Source of the DNA: RFSX01 sp964567435
GTDB lineage: Bacteria; Bacteroidota; Bacteroidia; Chitinophagales; Saprospiraceae
Assembly (NCBI GenBank): GCA_964567435.1
Contig: CAZMMQ010000009.1
Coordinates: 24,943 to 88,942, forward strand
Reading direction: 5' to 3'
DNA: 64,000 nt
The notes beneath the pieces are model-generated. The model was not told the origin of the DNA. It saw only the letters and a program-made list of their open reading frames with translations, and did no database searches. The first letter of the stretch is position 1; every line of letters begins with the position of its first letter. This document shows positions 36,510-45,300 of the stretch, piece after piece. Made by a program: the position numbers and the translations under genes.

Positions 36510-37136
36510 ATGTTCAGTATTAATATATATATAAAGTTTGTTCTCATTGCAGTCGGTTTCATAGGCGGTGCAATACTTACAACTACTCTAGGGTTCTGGT
36601 ATGCATTACCTTTTTGGCTGCTAGGCCTTATTATGCTCGGCAGCTATATATTTTTGGGTACTGTTATGTCTACTGCCCAGCTTATTCAGGATGGAGACAC
36701 GGATGGCGCTGAGAAAAGACTATCACTTACTAAGTTTCCAAAGTGGTTATATGTAACTAACAGAGCTTTTTATTATATCATGAGTGGTACAATAGCTACT
36801 CAGAAGAATGACAATAAGTTGGCTGAAGAACACTTTAACACTGCGCTGTCTTTAAAGTTGCCATCAGATAATGAAAAGGCAATGGTCCTCATGCAATTGG
36901 CCAATCTTAAAGCATCTAAAGGCAATTGGACTGCGGCAACCAACTTCTTTAAACAAGCAAAGGCACTAGAAATTACACAAGCTGATATCAAAAACCAGTT
37001 AGAATATTTTGATAAGGCACTTACAAATAACAAAGCTCAAATGAAAACCGCAAGAAGCATGGGCAAGCAAGGCATGAAGATGATGCGACAACAAGGAGGC
37101 GGCAAGGGCAAGCGCCGACGGCCACGTATGAGATAA
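36510..37136 (+). CDS. Membrane-anchored TPR-type protein, 208 residues
   Basis: Two membrane segments (about residues 8-28 and 33-52) are followed by a cytoplasmic or periplasmic helical region with TPR-like repeats (ATQKNDNKLAEEHFNTALSLK, LANLKASKGNWTAATNFFKQAKAL). A Lys/Arg-Gly tail (GGGKGKRRRPRMR) follows. I do not recognise a specific family. The basic tail suggests binding to nucleic acid or acidic phospholipid. It is flanked by the spermidine-synthase-like gene and the polysaccharide deacetylase gene on the same strand. The function is unknown. Confidence 0.75.
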   Translation: MFSINIYIKFVLIAVGFIGGAILTTTLGFWYALPFWLLGLIMLGSYIFLGTVMSTAQLIQDGDTDGAEKRLSLTKFPKWLYVTNRAFYYIMSGTIATQKNDNKLAEEHFNTALSLKLPSDNEKAMVLMQLANLKASKGNWTAATNFFKQAKALEITQADIKNQLEYFDKALTNNKAQMKTARSMGKQGMKMMRQQGGGKGKRRRPRMR

Positions 37137-37151
37137 GGCCATTTCAATTCT

Positions 37152-37724
37152 ATGTATCTAACAACCATTCCAAATTTTGCATGGAAAATTTTTCCAGATG
37201 CTGTCTGGCATAGTAAAGGGAGGCCTTCTTTAAAATGGACATTTGATGATGGGCCTCATCCCAATTCTACCCCTGAACTATTAGCACTTCTCGCTAAGTA
37301 TGGCATTACAGCCACATTCTTCTGCTTAGGTAAAAATGCTGAAAAATACCCTCATCTTATCGATGACATCCTCCTTGCCGGTCACCAGTTAGGGAATCAT
37401 GGATATAATCATATATCTGGTTGGAGATCTAATAATCCAGACTACCTGAAGAACATACAGAAAGCTGTGCCCTATTTGGCGACAAACTTATTTAGACCAC
37501 CATATGGAAAAATGACACCCACTCAATACAAGTGTATAATTCAGGACTTGGATATGGAAATAGTCATGTGGAATCTAATGCCTGGCGACTTTGACAAGCG
37601 TGTAGATTCTGCGTTGTTATACAAACGACTTACAAGAAATAGGAAAGACAATAATCTCATTGTCCTGCATGATCAGCCTGAATCTGTGCAGAAATTAAGT
37701 AACACTTTGTCTATGATTTTTTAA
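37152..37724 (+). CDS. Polysaccharide deacetylase (NodB domain, CE4)
   Basis: This 190-residue protein has the full CE4 metal-dependent deacetylase set. TFDDGPHP (Asp32, Asp33) supplies the catalytic base and metal ligand, HQLGNHGYNH contains His83 and His87 as zinc ligands, and RPPYG is at 115-119. A later LHDQP includes the catalytic His. The enzyme removes N-acetyl groups from chitin, peptidoglycan or N-acetylglucosamine polymers. There is no clear signal peptide, so it may act in the cytoplasm or be exported without one, which is unusual. It starts 15 bases after the TPR-type gene. Confidence 0.9.
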   Translation: MYLTTIPNFAWKIFPDAVWHSKGRPSLKWTFDDGPHPNSTPELLALLAKYGITATFFCLGKNAEKYPHLIDDILLAGHQLGNHGYNHISGWRSNNPDYLKNIQKAVPYLATNLFRPPYGKMTPTQYKCIIQDLDMEIVMWNLMPGDFDKRVDSALLYKRLTRNRKDNNLIVLHDQPESVQKLSNTLSMIF

Positions 37725-37788
37725 CAATAGTCAGAAAAACATCATCTAAGAAACTTTTACTAAGTCAAAAATCATTTCTTCATTAAGA

Positions 37789-38154
37789 ATGAGAGATTTT
37801 AATTCAACTAAATTATTGCAGCATGCTAGACGGTTTGCAAGGAAGACCTCTACAAAAGGGATGTACATCGTTTTATTGCTATATTATGCTTATCATGAAG
37901 AAAATGTGCCTTCTTGGGCAAAGAAGATCATTATCGGATCATTCGCATACTTTGTAAGTCCAATAGATTCTATACCTGACCTTACTCCTTTTATAGGCAT
38001 GACTGATGACTTAGGAGTATTGACCTTTGGATTGGTGACTATTACCTGTTACATTACAGATGAAACTAGATTTAAAGCCAAAGAGAAATTAAACACTTTT
38101 CTAAATGGAGAAGCAAATATCGAGGCCTTAAAGGATGTGGATTCTTGGTTATAA
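37789..38154 (+). CDS. DUF1232 (YkvA-like) membrane protein
   Basis: This 121-residue protein of the DUF1232 family has two hydrophobic helices. The motif is present as FVSPIDSIPDLTPFIGMTDDLGVLTFG, with the P.D.iPD core (residues ~62-72), in a membrane-associated helical hairpin. The family is widely conserved and has no biochemical function. The stop codon (38152-38154) overlaps the stop region of the convergent gene at 38149, so the two mRNAs overlap. It follows the polysaccharide deacetylase gene by 64 bases. Confidence 0.85.
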   Translation: MRDFNSTKLLQHARRFARKTSTKGMYIVLLLYYAYHEENVPSWAKKIIIGSFAYFVSPIDSIPDLTPFIGMTDDLGVLTFGLVTITCYITDETRFKAKEKLNTFLNGEANIEALKDVDSWL

Positions 38155-38718
38155 TTTTTTGACTATATCTGCGATTCTATCTAATTGAATCTTTATCAGA
38201 TCCAAATTATCATAATCAGATACAAAGAAAGCTTTCCAAATAAAATAGCTTAAGACTAAGGTGATAATCATTGCCCAAAAAACAAACCTACTGCTTTGTG
38301 GTCCATTAACTATTTCTTTCATCATGATCAAGAATAGTGGTGTAGTAAATGTATAGAACTGAGTCACAGATTTTACTCTAGCCCTCTTTACATTGAGCCC
38401 AGCGTTAAGGTATTCGATCTTCCTTAATATAATTTCTGATTCAGAAAGGTCTTGAATTCCATCTATACTTATCTTATCTAATTCCCTAGCTGCAGAACTT
38501 ATTGTGATACGATAAGACATAAATAATATAAGTAATACGGCCACGGAAAGTAACATCTTATAATTGTATCCTTCGATTATGAATAACACAAGGAGTGCAA
38601 TAATTAAAATACCCGCTTTGAATATTAATGCAGTACTGTAGCTTGAAATATCTTCACTATTCCTTTGAGAACGAATTAGCTCTTGTAATTGATCATCTTG
38701 TTCTTTAAGATTTGTCAT
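38149..38718 (-). CDS. Hypothetical four-helix membrane protein, 189 residues
   Basis: Hydrophobic segments at about 27-46, 52-72, 120-136 and 143-163 suggest four membrane helices, with a cytoplasmic N-terminus rich in Gln and Asp (MTNLKEQDDQLQELIRSQRN). The middle part is a charged amphipathic loop. I do not recognise a family. It is convergent with the DUF1232 gene, with overlapping stop codons, and lies 90 bases from the atpC gene, separated by a terminator. The function is unknown. Confidence 0.65.
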   Translation of the reverse strand: MTNLKEQDDQLQELIRSQRNSEDISSYSTALIFKAGILIIALLVLFIIEGYNYKMLLSVAVLLILFMSYRITISSAARELDKISIDGIQDLSESEIILRKIEYLNAGLNVKRARVKSVTQFYTFTTPLFLIMMKEIVNGPQSSRFVFWAMIITLVLSYFIWKAFFVSDYDNLDLIKIQLDRIADIVKKL

Positions 38719-38754
38719 ATCTACGATGGTAGAACTAAATTAATGAAAACATAG

Positions 38755-38783
38755 AAAAAAAGCCCCATGAGTATCATGAGGCT
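38755..38783 (-). terminator. Terminator of atpD-atpC
   Basis: On the minus strand, a stem of about ten pairs with one mismatch (38761-38770 with 38774-38783) is followed by a run of six T residues (the plus-strand A run at 38755-38760). It is a Rho-independent terminator for the ATP synthase genes. Confidence 0.8.
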
Positions 38784-38808
38784 TCTTATATCTGATATGA
38801 AGTTGAGT

Positions 38809-39057
38809 TTACTCTGTCAAAGATTGAATTAGAAGAGAAACTTCATTATTCAACACTTCGACAAACCCTTTTTCAATTCTAAAAGTTGTTCTCTGATTAT
38901 TCTCATCGAGAATCCTTACCTCTCCCTGAGAAAGAGCAGCAACTATAGGGGCATGACCATTAAGTATCTCAAACTGTCCATTAACACCAGGAACTTTTAC
39001 TGAATTAATAGGTCCATTGAAAATTTCCTTTTCTGGTGTAAGTGCAATTAGCTCCAT
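38809..39057 (-). CDS. atpC: ATP synthase F1 epsilon subunit, short form
   Basis: This 82-residue protein is the N-terminal beta-sandwich of epsilon (ELIALTPEKEIFNGPINSVKVPGVNGQFEIL), which couples the F1 rotor to F0. The C-terminal two-helix inhibitory domain of E. coli epsilon (another ~50 residues) is absent. This is usual in Bacteroidota and means that the ATPase is not inhibited by that arm. It starts 21 bases after the atpD stop on the same strand and shares the operon with it. The terminator follows. Confidence 0.92.
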   Translation of the reverse strand: MELIALTPEKEIFNGPINSVKVPGVNGQFEILNGHAPIVAALSQGEVRILDENNQRTTFRIEKGFVEVLNNEVSLLIQSLTE

Positions 39058-39078
39058 AATCTATTTTACTTGTTTTAT

Positions 39079-40596
39079 CTAGGCGTTGGCTTCTTCGAGT
39101 AGCTTCTTACCTTTTGCTATAGCTTCATCTATTGTGCCAACCAAATTAAAGGCTGCTTCTGGATACTCATCTACTTCACCATCCATTATCATATTAAAAC
39201 CCCTGATCGTTTCTTCTATTGGAACGAGGACACCCTCTAATCCAGTAAATTGCTCAGCAACATGAAATGGTTGAGAAAGAAACCTTTGCACTCTCCTAGC
39301 TCTAAGTACCACTAACTTATCTTCTTCAGACAATTCTTCCATTCCCAGAATAGCGATAATATCCTGAAGCTCCTTGAATCTTTGTAGAATATTAATAACC
39401 TTCTGCGCTGTATCATAATGTTCATCACCAACTATACTTCTTTCAAGTATTCTTGATGTTGAATCAAGAGGATCCACCGCAGGGTATATACCCAAAGAGG
39501 CTAGTTTTCTACTTAGTACAGTTGTTGCATCCAAGTGTGCAAAAGTGGTTGCTGGAGCTGGATCAGTCAAGTCATCTGCTGGTACATAAACAGCCTGTAC
39601 AGAGGTGATAGATCCACGCTTTGTTGATGTAATTCTTTCTTGCATCACACCCATCTCTGTTGCTAGAGTTGGTTGGTATCCTACTGCTGACGGCATTCGC
39701 CCAAGTAATGCTGAAACCTCAGAACCAGCTTGTGTAAATCTGAATATGTTATCGATGAAGAATAATATATCTTTTCCTCCTGTTGGATCATTTAGATCAC
39801 CATCCCTATAGTACTCTGCCAAAGTTAGTCCTGACAAAGCTACTCTTGCTCTTGCCCCAGGTGGTTCATTCATTTGACCAAAGACGAAAGTTGCTTTTGA
39901 TTCTTTTAGTTTTTCTTTATCAACTTTACTTAAATCCCATCCTCCACTTTCCATTGAGTGTAGAAAATCATCTCCATAATTAATGATCCCAGACTCAAGC
40001 ATTTCTCTCAGTAAGTCATTACCCTCTCTAGTTCTCTCGCCTACACCAGCAAAAACAGATATTCCATCATATCCCTTTGCTATATTATTAATCAATTCTT
40101 GTATAAGTACAGTTTTCCCTACTCCGGCACCTCCAAATAGACCAATCTTACCACCTTTAGAGTAGGGTTCAATCAAGTCAATAACTTTAATTCCTGTGAA
40201 AAGAACTTCCGTCTCCGTTGATAAATCTTCAAATTTTGGTGGTTTACTGTGTATAGAATATGAATTCTGAGATTTGTCTACATTACCTATCCCGTCGATT
40301 GCCTCTCCAACTACATTAAACAGTCGACCTCTAATTGCATCTCCAGTAGGCATAGAAATTGCCACACCTTTATCTACGACTTCCATTCCTCTAGTTAGTC
40401 CTTCTGTAGAGTCCATTGAAATAGCTCTGACACTATCTTCACCCAAATGTCTTTGAACTTCAAGTGTTAGTGTTTCACCTGATTCTCTTTTAATTTCTAA
40501 AGCATTAAGGATGTCTGGGAGTTGAGAATTTTCTCCAGCAAAACTAACATCAACTACAGGTCCGATTACCTGCTTAACTTGACCAATATTCGCCAT
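39079..40596 (-). CDS. atpD: ATP synthase F1 beta subunit
   Basis: This 505-residue catalytic subunit has a P-loop GGAGVGKT at residues 155-162, GERTREGNDL near 190, LLGRMPSAVGYQPTLATEMG near 300-320, and full-length conserved regions to the end. It forms the ATP-making site on the inner face of the membrane. The remaining ATP synthase genes are not here: Bacteroidota commonly keep atpD-atpC separate from atpBEFHAG. A strong -7/-33 promoter candidate lies upstream (40631-40659). It is cotranscribed with atpC. Confidence 0.97.
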   Translation of the reverse strand: MANIGQVKQVIGPVVDVSFAGENSQLPDILNALEIKRESGETLTLEVQRHLGEDSVRAISMDSTEGLTRGMEVVDKGVAISMPTGDAIRGRLFNVVGEAIDGIGNVDKSQNSYSIHSKPPKFEDLSTETEVLFTGIKVIDLIEPYSKGGKIGLFGGAGVGKTVLIQELINNIAKGYDGISVFAGVGERTREGNDLLREMLESGIINYGDDFLHSMESGGWDLSKVDKEKLKESKATFVFGQMNEPPGARARVALSGLTLAEYYRDGDLNDPTGGKDILFFIDNIFRFTQAGSEVSALLGRMPSAVGYQPTLATEMGVMQERITSTKRGSITSVQAVYVPADDLTDPAPATTFAHLDATTVLSRKLASLGIYPAVDPLDSTSRILERSIVGDEHYDTAQKVINILQRFKELQDIIAILGMEELSEEDKLVVLRARRVQRFLSQPFHVAEQFTGLEGVLVPIEETIRGFNMIMDGEVDEYPEAAFNLVGTIDEAIAKGKKLLEEANA

Positions 40597-40630
40597 TTAT
40601 ATATTGTGATTCTGGTTATGAAATTTGGCG

Positions 40631-40659
40631 CAAAGATACGAGAATGCAACATATATCAA
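40631..40659 (-). promoter_or_regulatory. Promoter of atpD-atpC
   Basis: On the minus strand, TATCTTTG (40631-40638) matches the Bacteroidota -7 consensus. A TTG (40657-40659) begins 21 bases upstream, near the usual -33 spacing. This is one of the best promoter matches in the window and gives a leader of about 28 bases. Confidence 0.6.
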
Positions 40660-40741
40660 GAGAACTTACAAAAAATAACCTTCTAGAATTGTAATAAATA
40701 TTGCCAAATGACAATATCTGGATTTAAAGGAAATTTGAAAT

Positions 40742-41527
40742 CTATTCCTCTTCAGATTGTTGCAGACTCAATTGGATATAAAAACTGTTTTTATCATTTC
40801 CATTCATCATTCTAACCACTTGTGCATTTATCAGTTCTAAGAGTGCTAAAAATGTAACAATTGCATGCATTCTGTTATCCAAATTGTCAAACAATTGTTC
40901 AAAAGAATATTCCCTTCCGCTAGAAATCAAATTGCGAAGGTAGGCTTGCTGATCTTTTAATGTATAAGGATACTTAACTATTTGATGTACATATCTATCC
41001 TTAGTGTTCTTATATCGCTCTAATATTGATCTGAATGATTTAAATAGCTTATATGTAGTTAAGGTCTCCAACTCTACATCTATGAGTGCATGCTCCGACA
41101 ACGCCTTGATTTCAGCACTTACATTACCTCTGAGAATCTTGCGTGCTCTATCCTGCTCTTTATCTTTGAATTCGTCAATAACACTTTTGTATTGCTTATA
41201 TTCTAAGAGTCGTTGGACAAGTTCGTGACGTGGATCAATCTCATTGCCATCCTCATCTATTTCTTTCCTTGGAATTAGCATTTTAGCTTTAATTCTCATC
41301 AAAGTAGCTGCCACAAGAATAAATTCTGAGGCGACGTCTAAGTCAAGTTCTTCTAACTGTCTAATGTAATCCAAGAAGTCATCCGCAATCTTGGAGATAT
41401 CAATGTCATGAATATCTAACTCATCTCTTTGAATGAAATATAGAAGGAGATCGAATGGACCTTCGAAATGTTGTATTTTGACCTTGTAAGTAGCTGCCAT
41501 ATTAGGGGTAGTCTCTTCGTGAAACAT
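40742..41527 (-). CDS. scpA: Segregation and condensation protein A
   Basis: This 261-residue protein is ScpA, the kleisin-like partner of SMC in chromosome condensation. It shows IQHFEGPFDLLLYFIQRDELDIHDI, then LDVASEFILVAATLMRIKAKMLIPR and a winged-helix C-terminus (AIVTFLALLELINAQVVRM). The longer start at 41527 is given. The internal Met at 41500 (MAATYKVKIQHFEGP) matches the common family start better and may be the true one. No scpB gene is adjacent. The gene is divergent from the RsmI-like methylase, whose frame opens only 36 bases away. Confidence 0.93.
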   Translation of the reverse strand: MFHEETTPNMAATYKVKIQHFEGPFDLLLYFIQRDELDIHDIDISKIADDFLDYIRQLEELDLDVASEFILVAATLMRIKAKMLIPRKEIDEDGNEIDPRHELVQRLLEYKQYKSVIDEFKDKEQDRARKILRGNVSAEIKALSEHALIDVELETLTTYKLFKSFRSILERYKNTKDRYVHQIVKYPYTLKDQQAYLRNLISSGREYSFEQLFDNLDNRMHAIVTFLALLELINAQVVRMMNGNDKNSFYIQLSLQQSEEE

Positions 41528-41575
41528 AAGTTACTGCTTAGCAAGTAACTATATTTTACTTGACATAAAAGTATC

Positions 41576-42283
41576 ATTATCCCACGTACATTATACCTTA
41601 TACCAACTACTATTTCAGAAGATATTATTAATGTCATTCCTGAAAGTTCTATACAGATTATCCATAGTCTCTCGCATTTCGTTGCCGAAAGAGCGAGGAC
41701 CTCTAGGCGTTTTATCAAAAAGACGAATCCTCCTTATCGTATAGAGAGCTTAGATATTATTGAATTCGATAAAAATGGCAATGGACATCTTGAGCAAGTG
41801 TCAGTATGGCTGAACAAGGGGATTGATTTTGGTATAATTAGTGAGTCAGGTCTACCAGGAGTTGCAGACCCTGGTACCGATATAGTGAGATTGGCACACC
41901 ATTCTGGATATAAGGTTAGTCCTTTAACCGGACCTTCTTCTATAACTTTAGCCCTCTCAGCAAGCGGAATGAATGGGAATAGCTTTGCATTCAATGGTTA
42001 CCTACCAATAAAGGATGGAGATCTTAGATCCCAGTTGCAGGTCTTGGAAGCTCTTATTAGGAAGACTGGGCAAACACAAATTTTTATTGAAACCCCTTAT
42101 AGAAACAATCGAATCATAAAGAGTATACTTAAGCATACTAAAGACCATCAAATAAGTCTTTGTATCGCCCTTGATCTTAGTGGTGAGAATGAGTCAGTTC
42201 AAACAATGACATTAAAGCAGTGGAAGAAAACAAATCCAATAGAATTACCCAAACTTCCTGCTATCTTCTTGCTTGGCCGATAA
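41576..42283 (+). CDS. RsmI-like tetrapyrrole-methylase-fold SAM methyltransferase with non-standard start
   Basis: The protein is ~235 residues long if it begins at ATT 41576. It shows the full family pattern: LYLIPTTISED at the N-terminus, FVAERARTSRRFIKK, ISESGLPGVADPGTDIV, LTGPSSITLALSASGMNG, FAFNGYLP and KLPAIFLLGR. The frame is open from 41564 (after a TGA), but the first ordinary start codon is a GTG at 41798, which would remove the first ~75 residues, including part of the SAM site. The homology therefore points to ATT or ATC at 41573-41579. It is a second family member beside rsmI (22513-23187), and its RNA or small-molecule target is unknown. Confidence 0.8.
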   Translation: MIPRTLYLIPTTISEDIINVIPESSIQIIHSLSHFVAERARTSRRFIKKTNPPYRIESLDIIEFDKNGNGHLEQVSVWLNKGIDFGIISESGLPGVADPGTDIVRLAHHSGYKVSPLTGPSSITLALSASGMNGNSFAFNGYLPIKDGDLRSQLQVLEALIRKTGQTQIFIETPYRNNRIIKSILKHTKDHQISLCIALDLSGENESVQTMTLKQWKKTNPIELPKLPAIFLLGR

Positions 42284-42299
42284 TTCTCGTCAGTAACTA

Positions 42300-42331
42300 T
42301 AATAAAAAAGGGGAATGCTCTCACATTCCCC
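42300..42331 (-). terminator. Terminator of the 1716-residue cargo gene
   Basis: On the minus strand, ggggaatg (complement of 42324-42331) pairs with cattcccc (complement of 42310-42317) around a six-base loop. T residues follow (plus-strand A run to the left of 42310), giving a strong Rho-independent terminator just after the stop at 42354. On the plus strand the same stem follows the methylase gene. Confidence 0.85.
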
Positions 42332-42353
42332 TCAGTTTCATAAACCAAAATGA

Positions 42354-45300
42354 TTACTCAATCACAATCATATGTCTTGTAGCTGTATACTCGCCTGATT
42401 CAAGCTTGTAGTACACTACTCCTGTAGTCAATGTTTCTCTATCTACTGTTACTACATTTTCTCCCTTTTCACCTTGTAACTGTAGTTGTTGTAATACTTT
42501 TCCTGTTACATCATATAAGGTCATCGTCGCTGATGCAGCCTCTGGCAATGTATACGTAATCTGCGTTTGTACTTTGAATGGATTCGGATTATTCTGACCT
42601 AAATCATATGACAACTCACTTCTATTCTCTAATCTCAGGTCTGTTATCTCTAATTCCTCTCCTATGTAAGCCTCTGCTTTAGTAATATCACTTGTGATGC
42701 CTAATAAATCTCTTAGTTGACCATCTTGTGTCGCCTTCATCGTTATTGTCATCAAGTCTCCTGTAATCGCCTCCAGACTACCATGACTCATCGTCATCTT
42801 ATCCTCGAACTGAGCAATGTTATTCGCATCTATTCCTTGTCCTTCGATTCCAACAAAATCCATACTTGTCATATCCATAGTGAATTGATATCCAAATACA
42901 TTCTCTGTACTTGATAACACCACTTGTACTTCCTCTCCTGCTAACACTGGTCTATCATCAAATAACAATCCTGTTACTTTACCTACTTCCGTAGTAGAAT
43001 TGCTAACTCCATTTACTGTTGCCGTAGAATTAACGTCTCCAATCTTTGCAGCTATGAAATCCTGTCCTAATACTTCTGATGTCATTGATACAACATCTAT
43101 GTGAGATTCATAATTCCATGGGTTATCCAAGGTCAATGCTTGATCTGCTGGTACAAACTTCCAACTATCATTCTGTGGGAATTCTGAATATAGACCCAAG
43201 ATAAACTTCCTCAACTCTATTAAGTCTAGTCCATTGATTCTCTGATCATTATTGATATCTGCAGCAATCATCTGATATGGTGTCTCTAATCTTTCTTCTC
43301 CTAATATGTGTCTTTGTATGATTATCAAGTCTATTGTATTGACTCCATTAGCATCATCGCCATCCTTCTCCGCTGTGATCTGATATGACTCATCCTCTAA
43401 TACATTCTCAAAGGCATAACTACCATCTGTATTTGTCATTGATACGATCGGGAAGCCTGGTATATCACTCATCAACTCTGCTTGTACATCCTCTACCAAT
43501 TCTTCTTTCTCTGTTCTTACTTCTCCTGCTACTCTTCCTGCTCCACCTCCATTATTGATGATTCTTACATTCACTAGACAGAAATCAGTGTTTCCGCACT
43601 CATCCCATGCATAGATTGGAATCTGCAAAAAGCCTGATGCATCTACCATATCTCCTGTAAATATCGCTCCTGAGCTTCTTCTTCCTGGCACCCATCTGTG
43701 AATCTCTTCTCCATTGAAATCCTCGAATGCTCCTGTATTTCTGTTAAAGCCTCCATCGCTATATGCGCCAAAGCCATTCTCAGGACACTCAGCTCCATCA
43801 TCATCTGCTGGATCTACATTTACTGCCTCACTAGAGTCAAAGAACCAGAATGTTGTATTATACCACATCAAATCTGTAGTACTATCATACTCTGCATCAC
43901 ATCTTTCAGGAGGGGCTACATTCGTAAACGTGAAGAATAAATCCTCTTCTGATGAACAGTTATCAAAACTCTTCTGATCAAAATCTATCGCCCACAATTC
44001 AACCATTCCCTGAGGGAATTGATCTGTTGGTGCCATCACTGCTGTTCCTAAGTTCAAACAGAATGGTGTAGGTGCTTTCTTGTCTTCTACTGTAAATAAG
44101 GTCTCAAATGATCCTCTATTTCCACAGCCATCATCTACTACCCACTCTACTCTGTGCTGTGTCTTATCTCCTGCCAATTCCTCATCCAAAACTATTGTTA
44201 CTGGGTCTCCTGATGCAGTCTTAGCTACCCACTTTGGATTTGGATCACCATTTGGTAACGTTGGACTGACGTTTGTCTGGAATACGCAATCTATAACCCA
44301 GTCAGCATTATAATCAACGTTGATCGTCCAGCTTAACCATGCACTTGGACACTCGCCTTCGTCTGTTCCTGTTGCACTTAATGTGATTCCTTTTCTTGTA
44401 CACTCATCTGTATCTGCCGCAAAGCATAATCCTGTATCACTTGTCACTTCTGGTGAAACATCATCTAGAATCTTAACTGTTTGAGTCCACTCATATATTC
44501 CTCCTGCATCTGGATCACTAGGATCAAATGTACACCAGTCTATTATTGTCCAATCATATAAGATTGTCATACAAGAGTTCTCCTCTATAGTTGTCTCGAA
44601 TCTCTCTACATCTACTCCTATCAGGTTACACAATGGTTGCAAGAACGTTGGCTCACCTGTATCTACAAACTCACACACTACTGTAACATCATCTGGCCAT
44701 ACTATTGTACTTGGATCAAATGCATCTACTGGCTGCAATACAAACCACTGCTCACATAGCTCATTACCAGATCCTTCCTCTATTATAAATCTTCTTATCG
44801 CTCCAAATCCACATGTCGGATCATACGCTGGTACATCTAAGCCTGTAAATTCTCCAATTGGATTTCCTTCATTTGCTCGTTTTCTTCTGAATTCTGTCTC
44901 AGCAAATGTTTCTAATGTATCTACTAATACAGGATTCTGCATACATGTACCAAATGAAGTAGGAACACCTGTTAAGTCTAAATCCCATATGTCTGCTGTA
45001 CATGGTAAGACTAAGTTTGGAGGACAAGTACCTGTACCTCCTGTTTTATCTTCAACTGCCACTGTTGACCACAATAAGTTGCAGTTATCATTCTTGTCAC
45101 ATACTCTGATCTCTACATCTATCGCTCTATTTATATCATCACAGCAGAATGTCACTGACTCACCAAAAATTGTATCTTGAGCTTCACAGAAATCATCGCT
45201 TCTTCTTCTAATTTCTACTGTAACTTCTTCTGTACAATTATCAAAACTTCCCTGATCGATAGCATCTACAAATATCTTCGCAGTCCCCTGATCATTTGGA

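Noticed and set aside
41734..41994. Minus-strand frame opposite the RsmI-like methylase
   Set aside because: It is a shadow of the methylase frame, which shows clear family motifs on the other strand.
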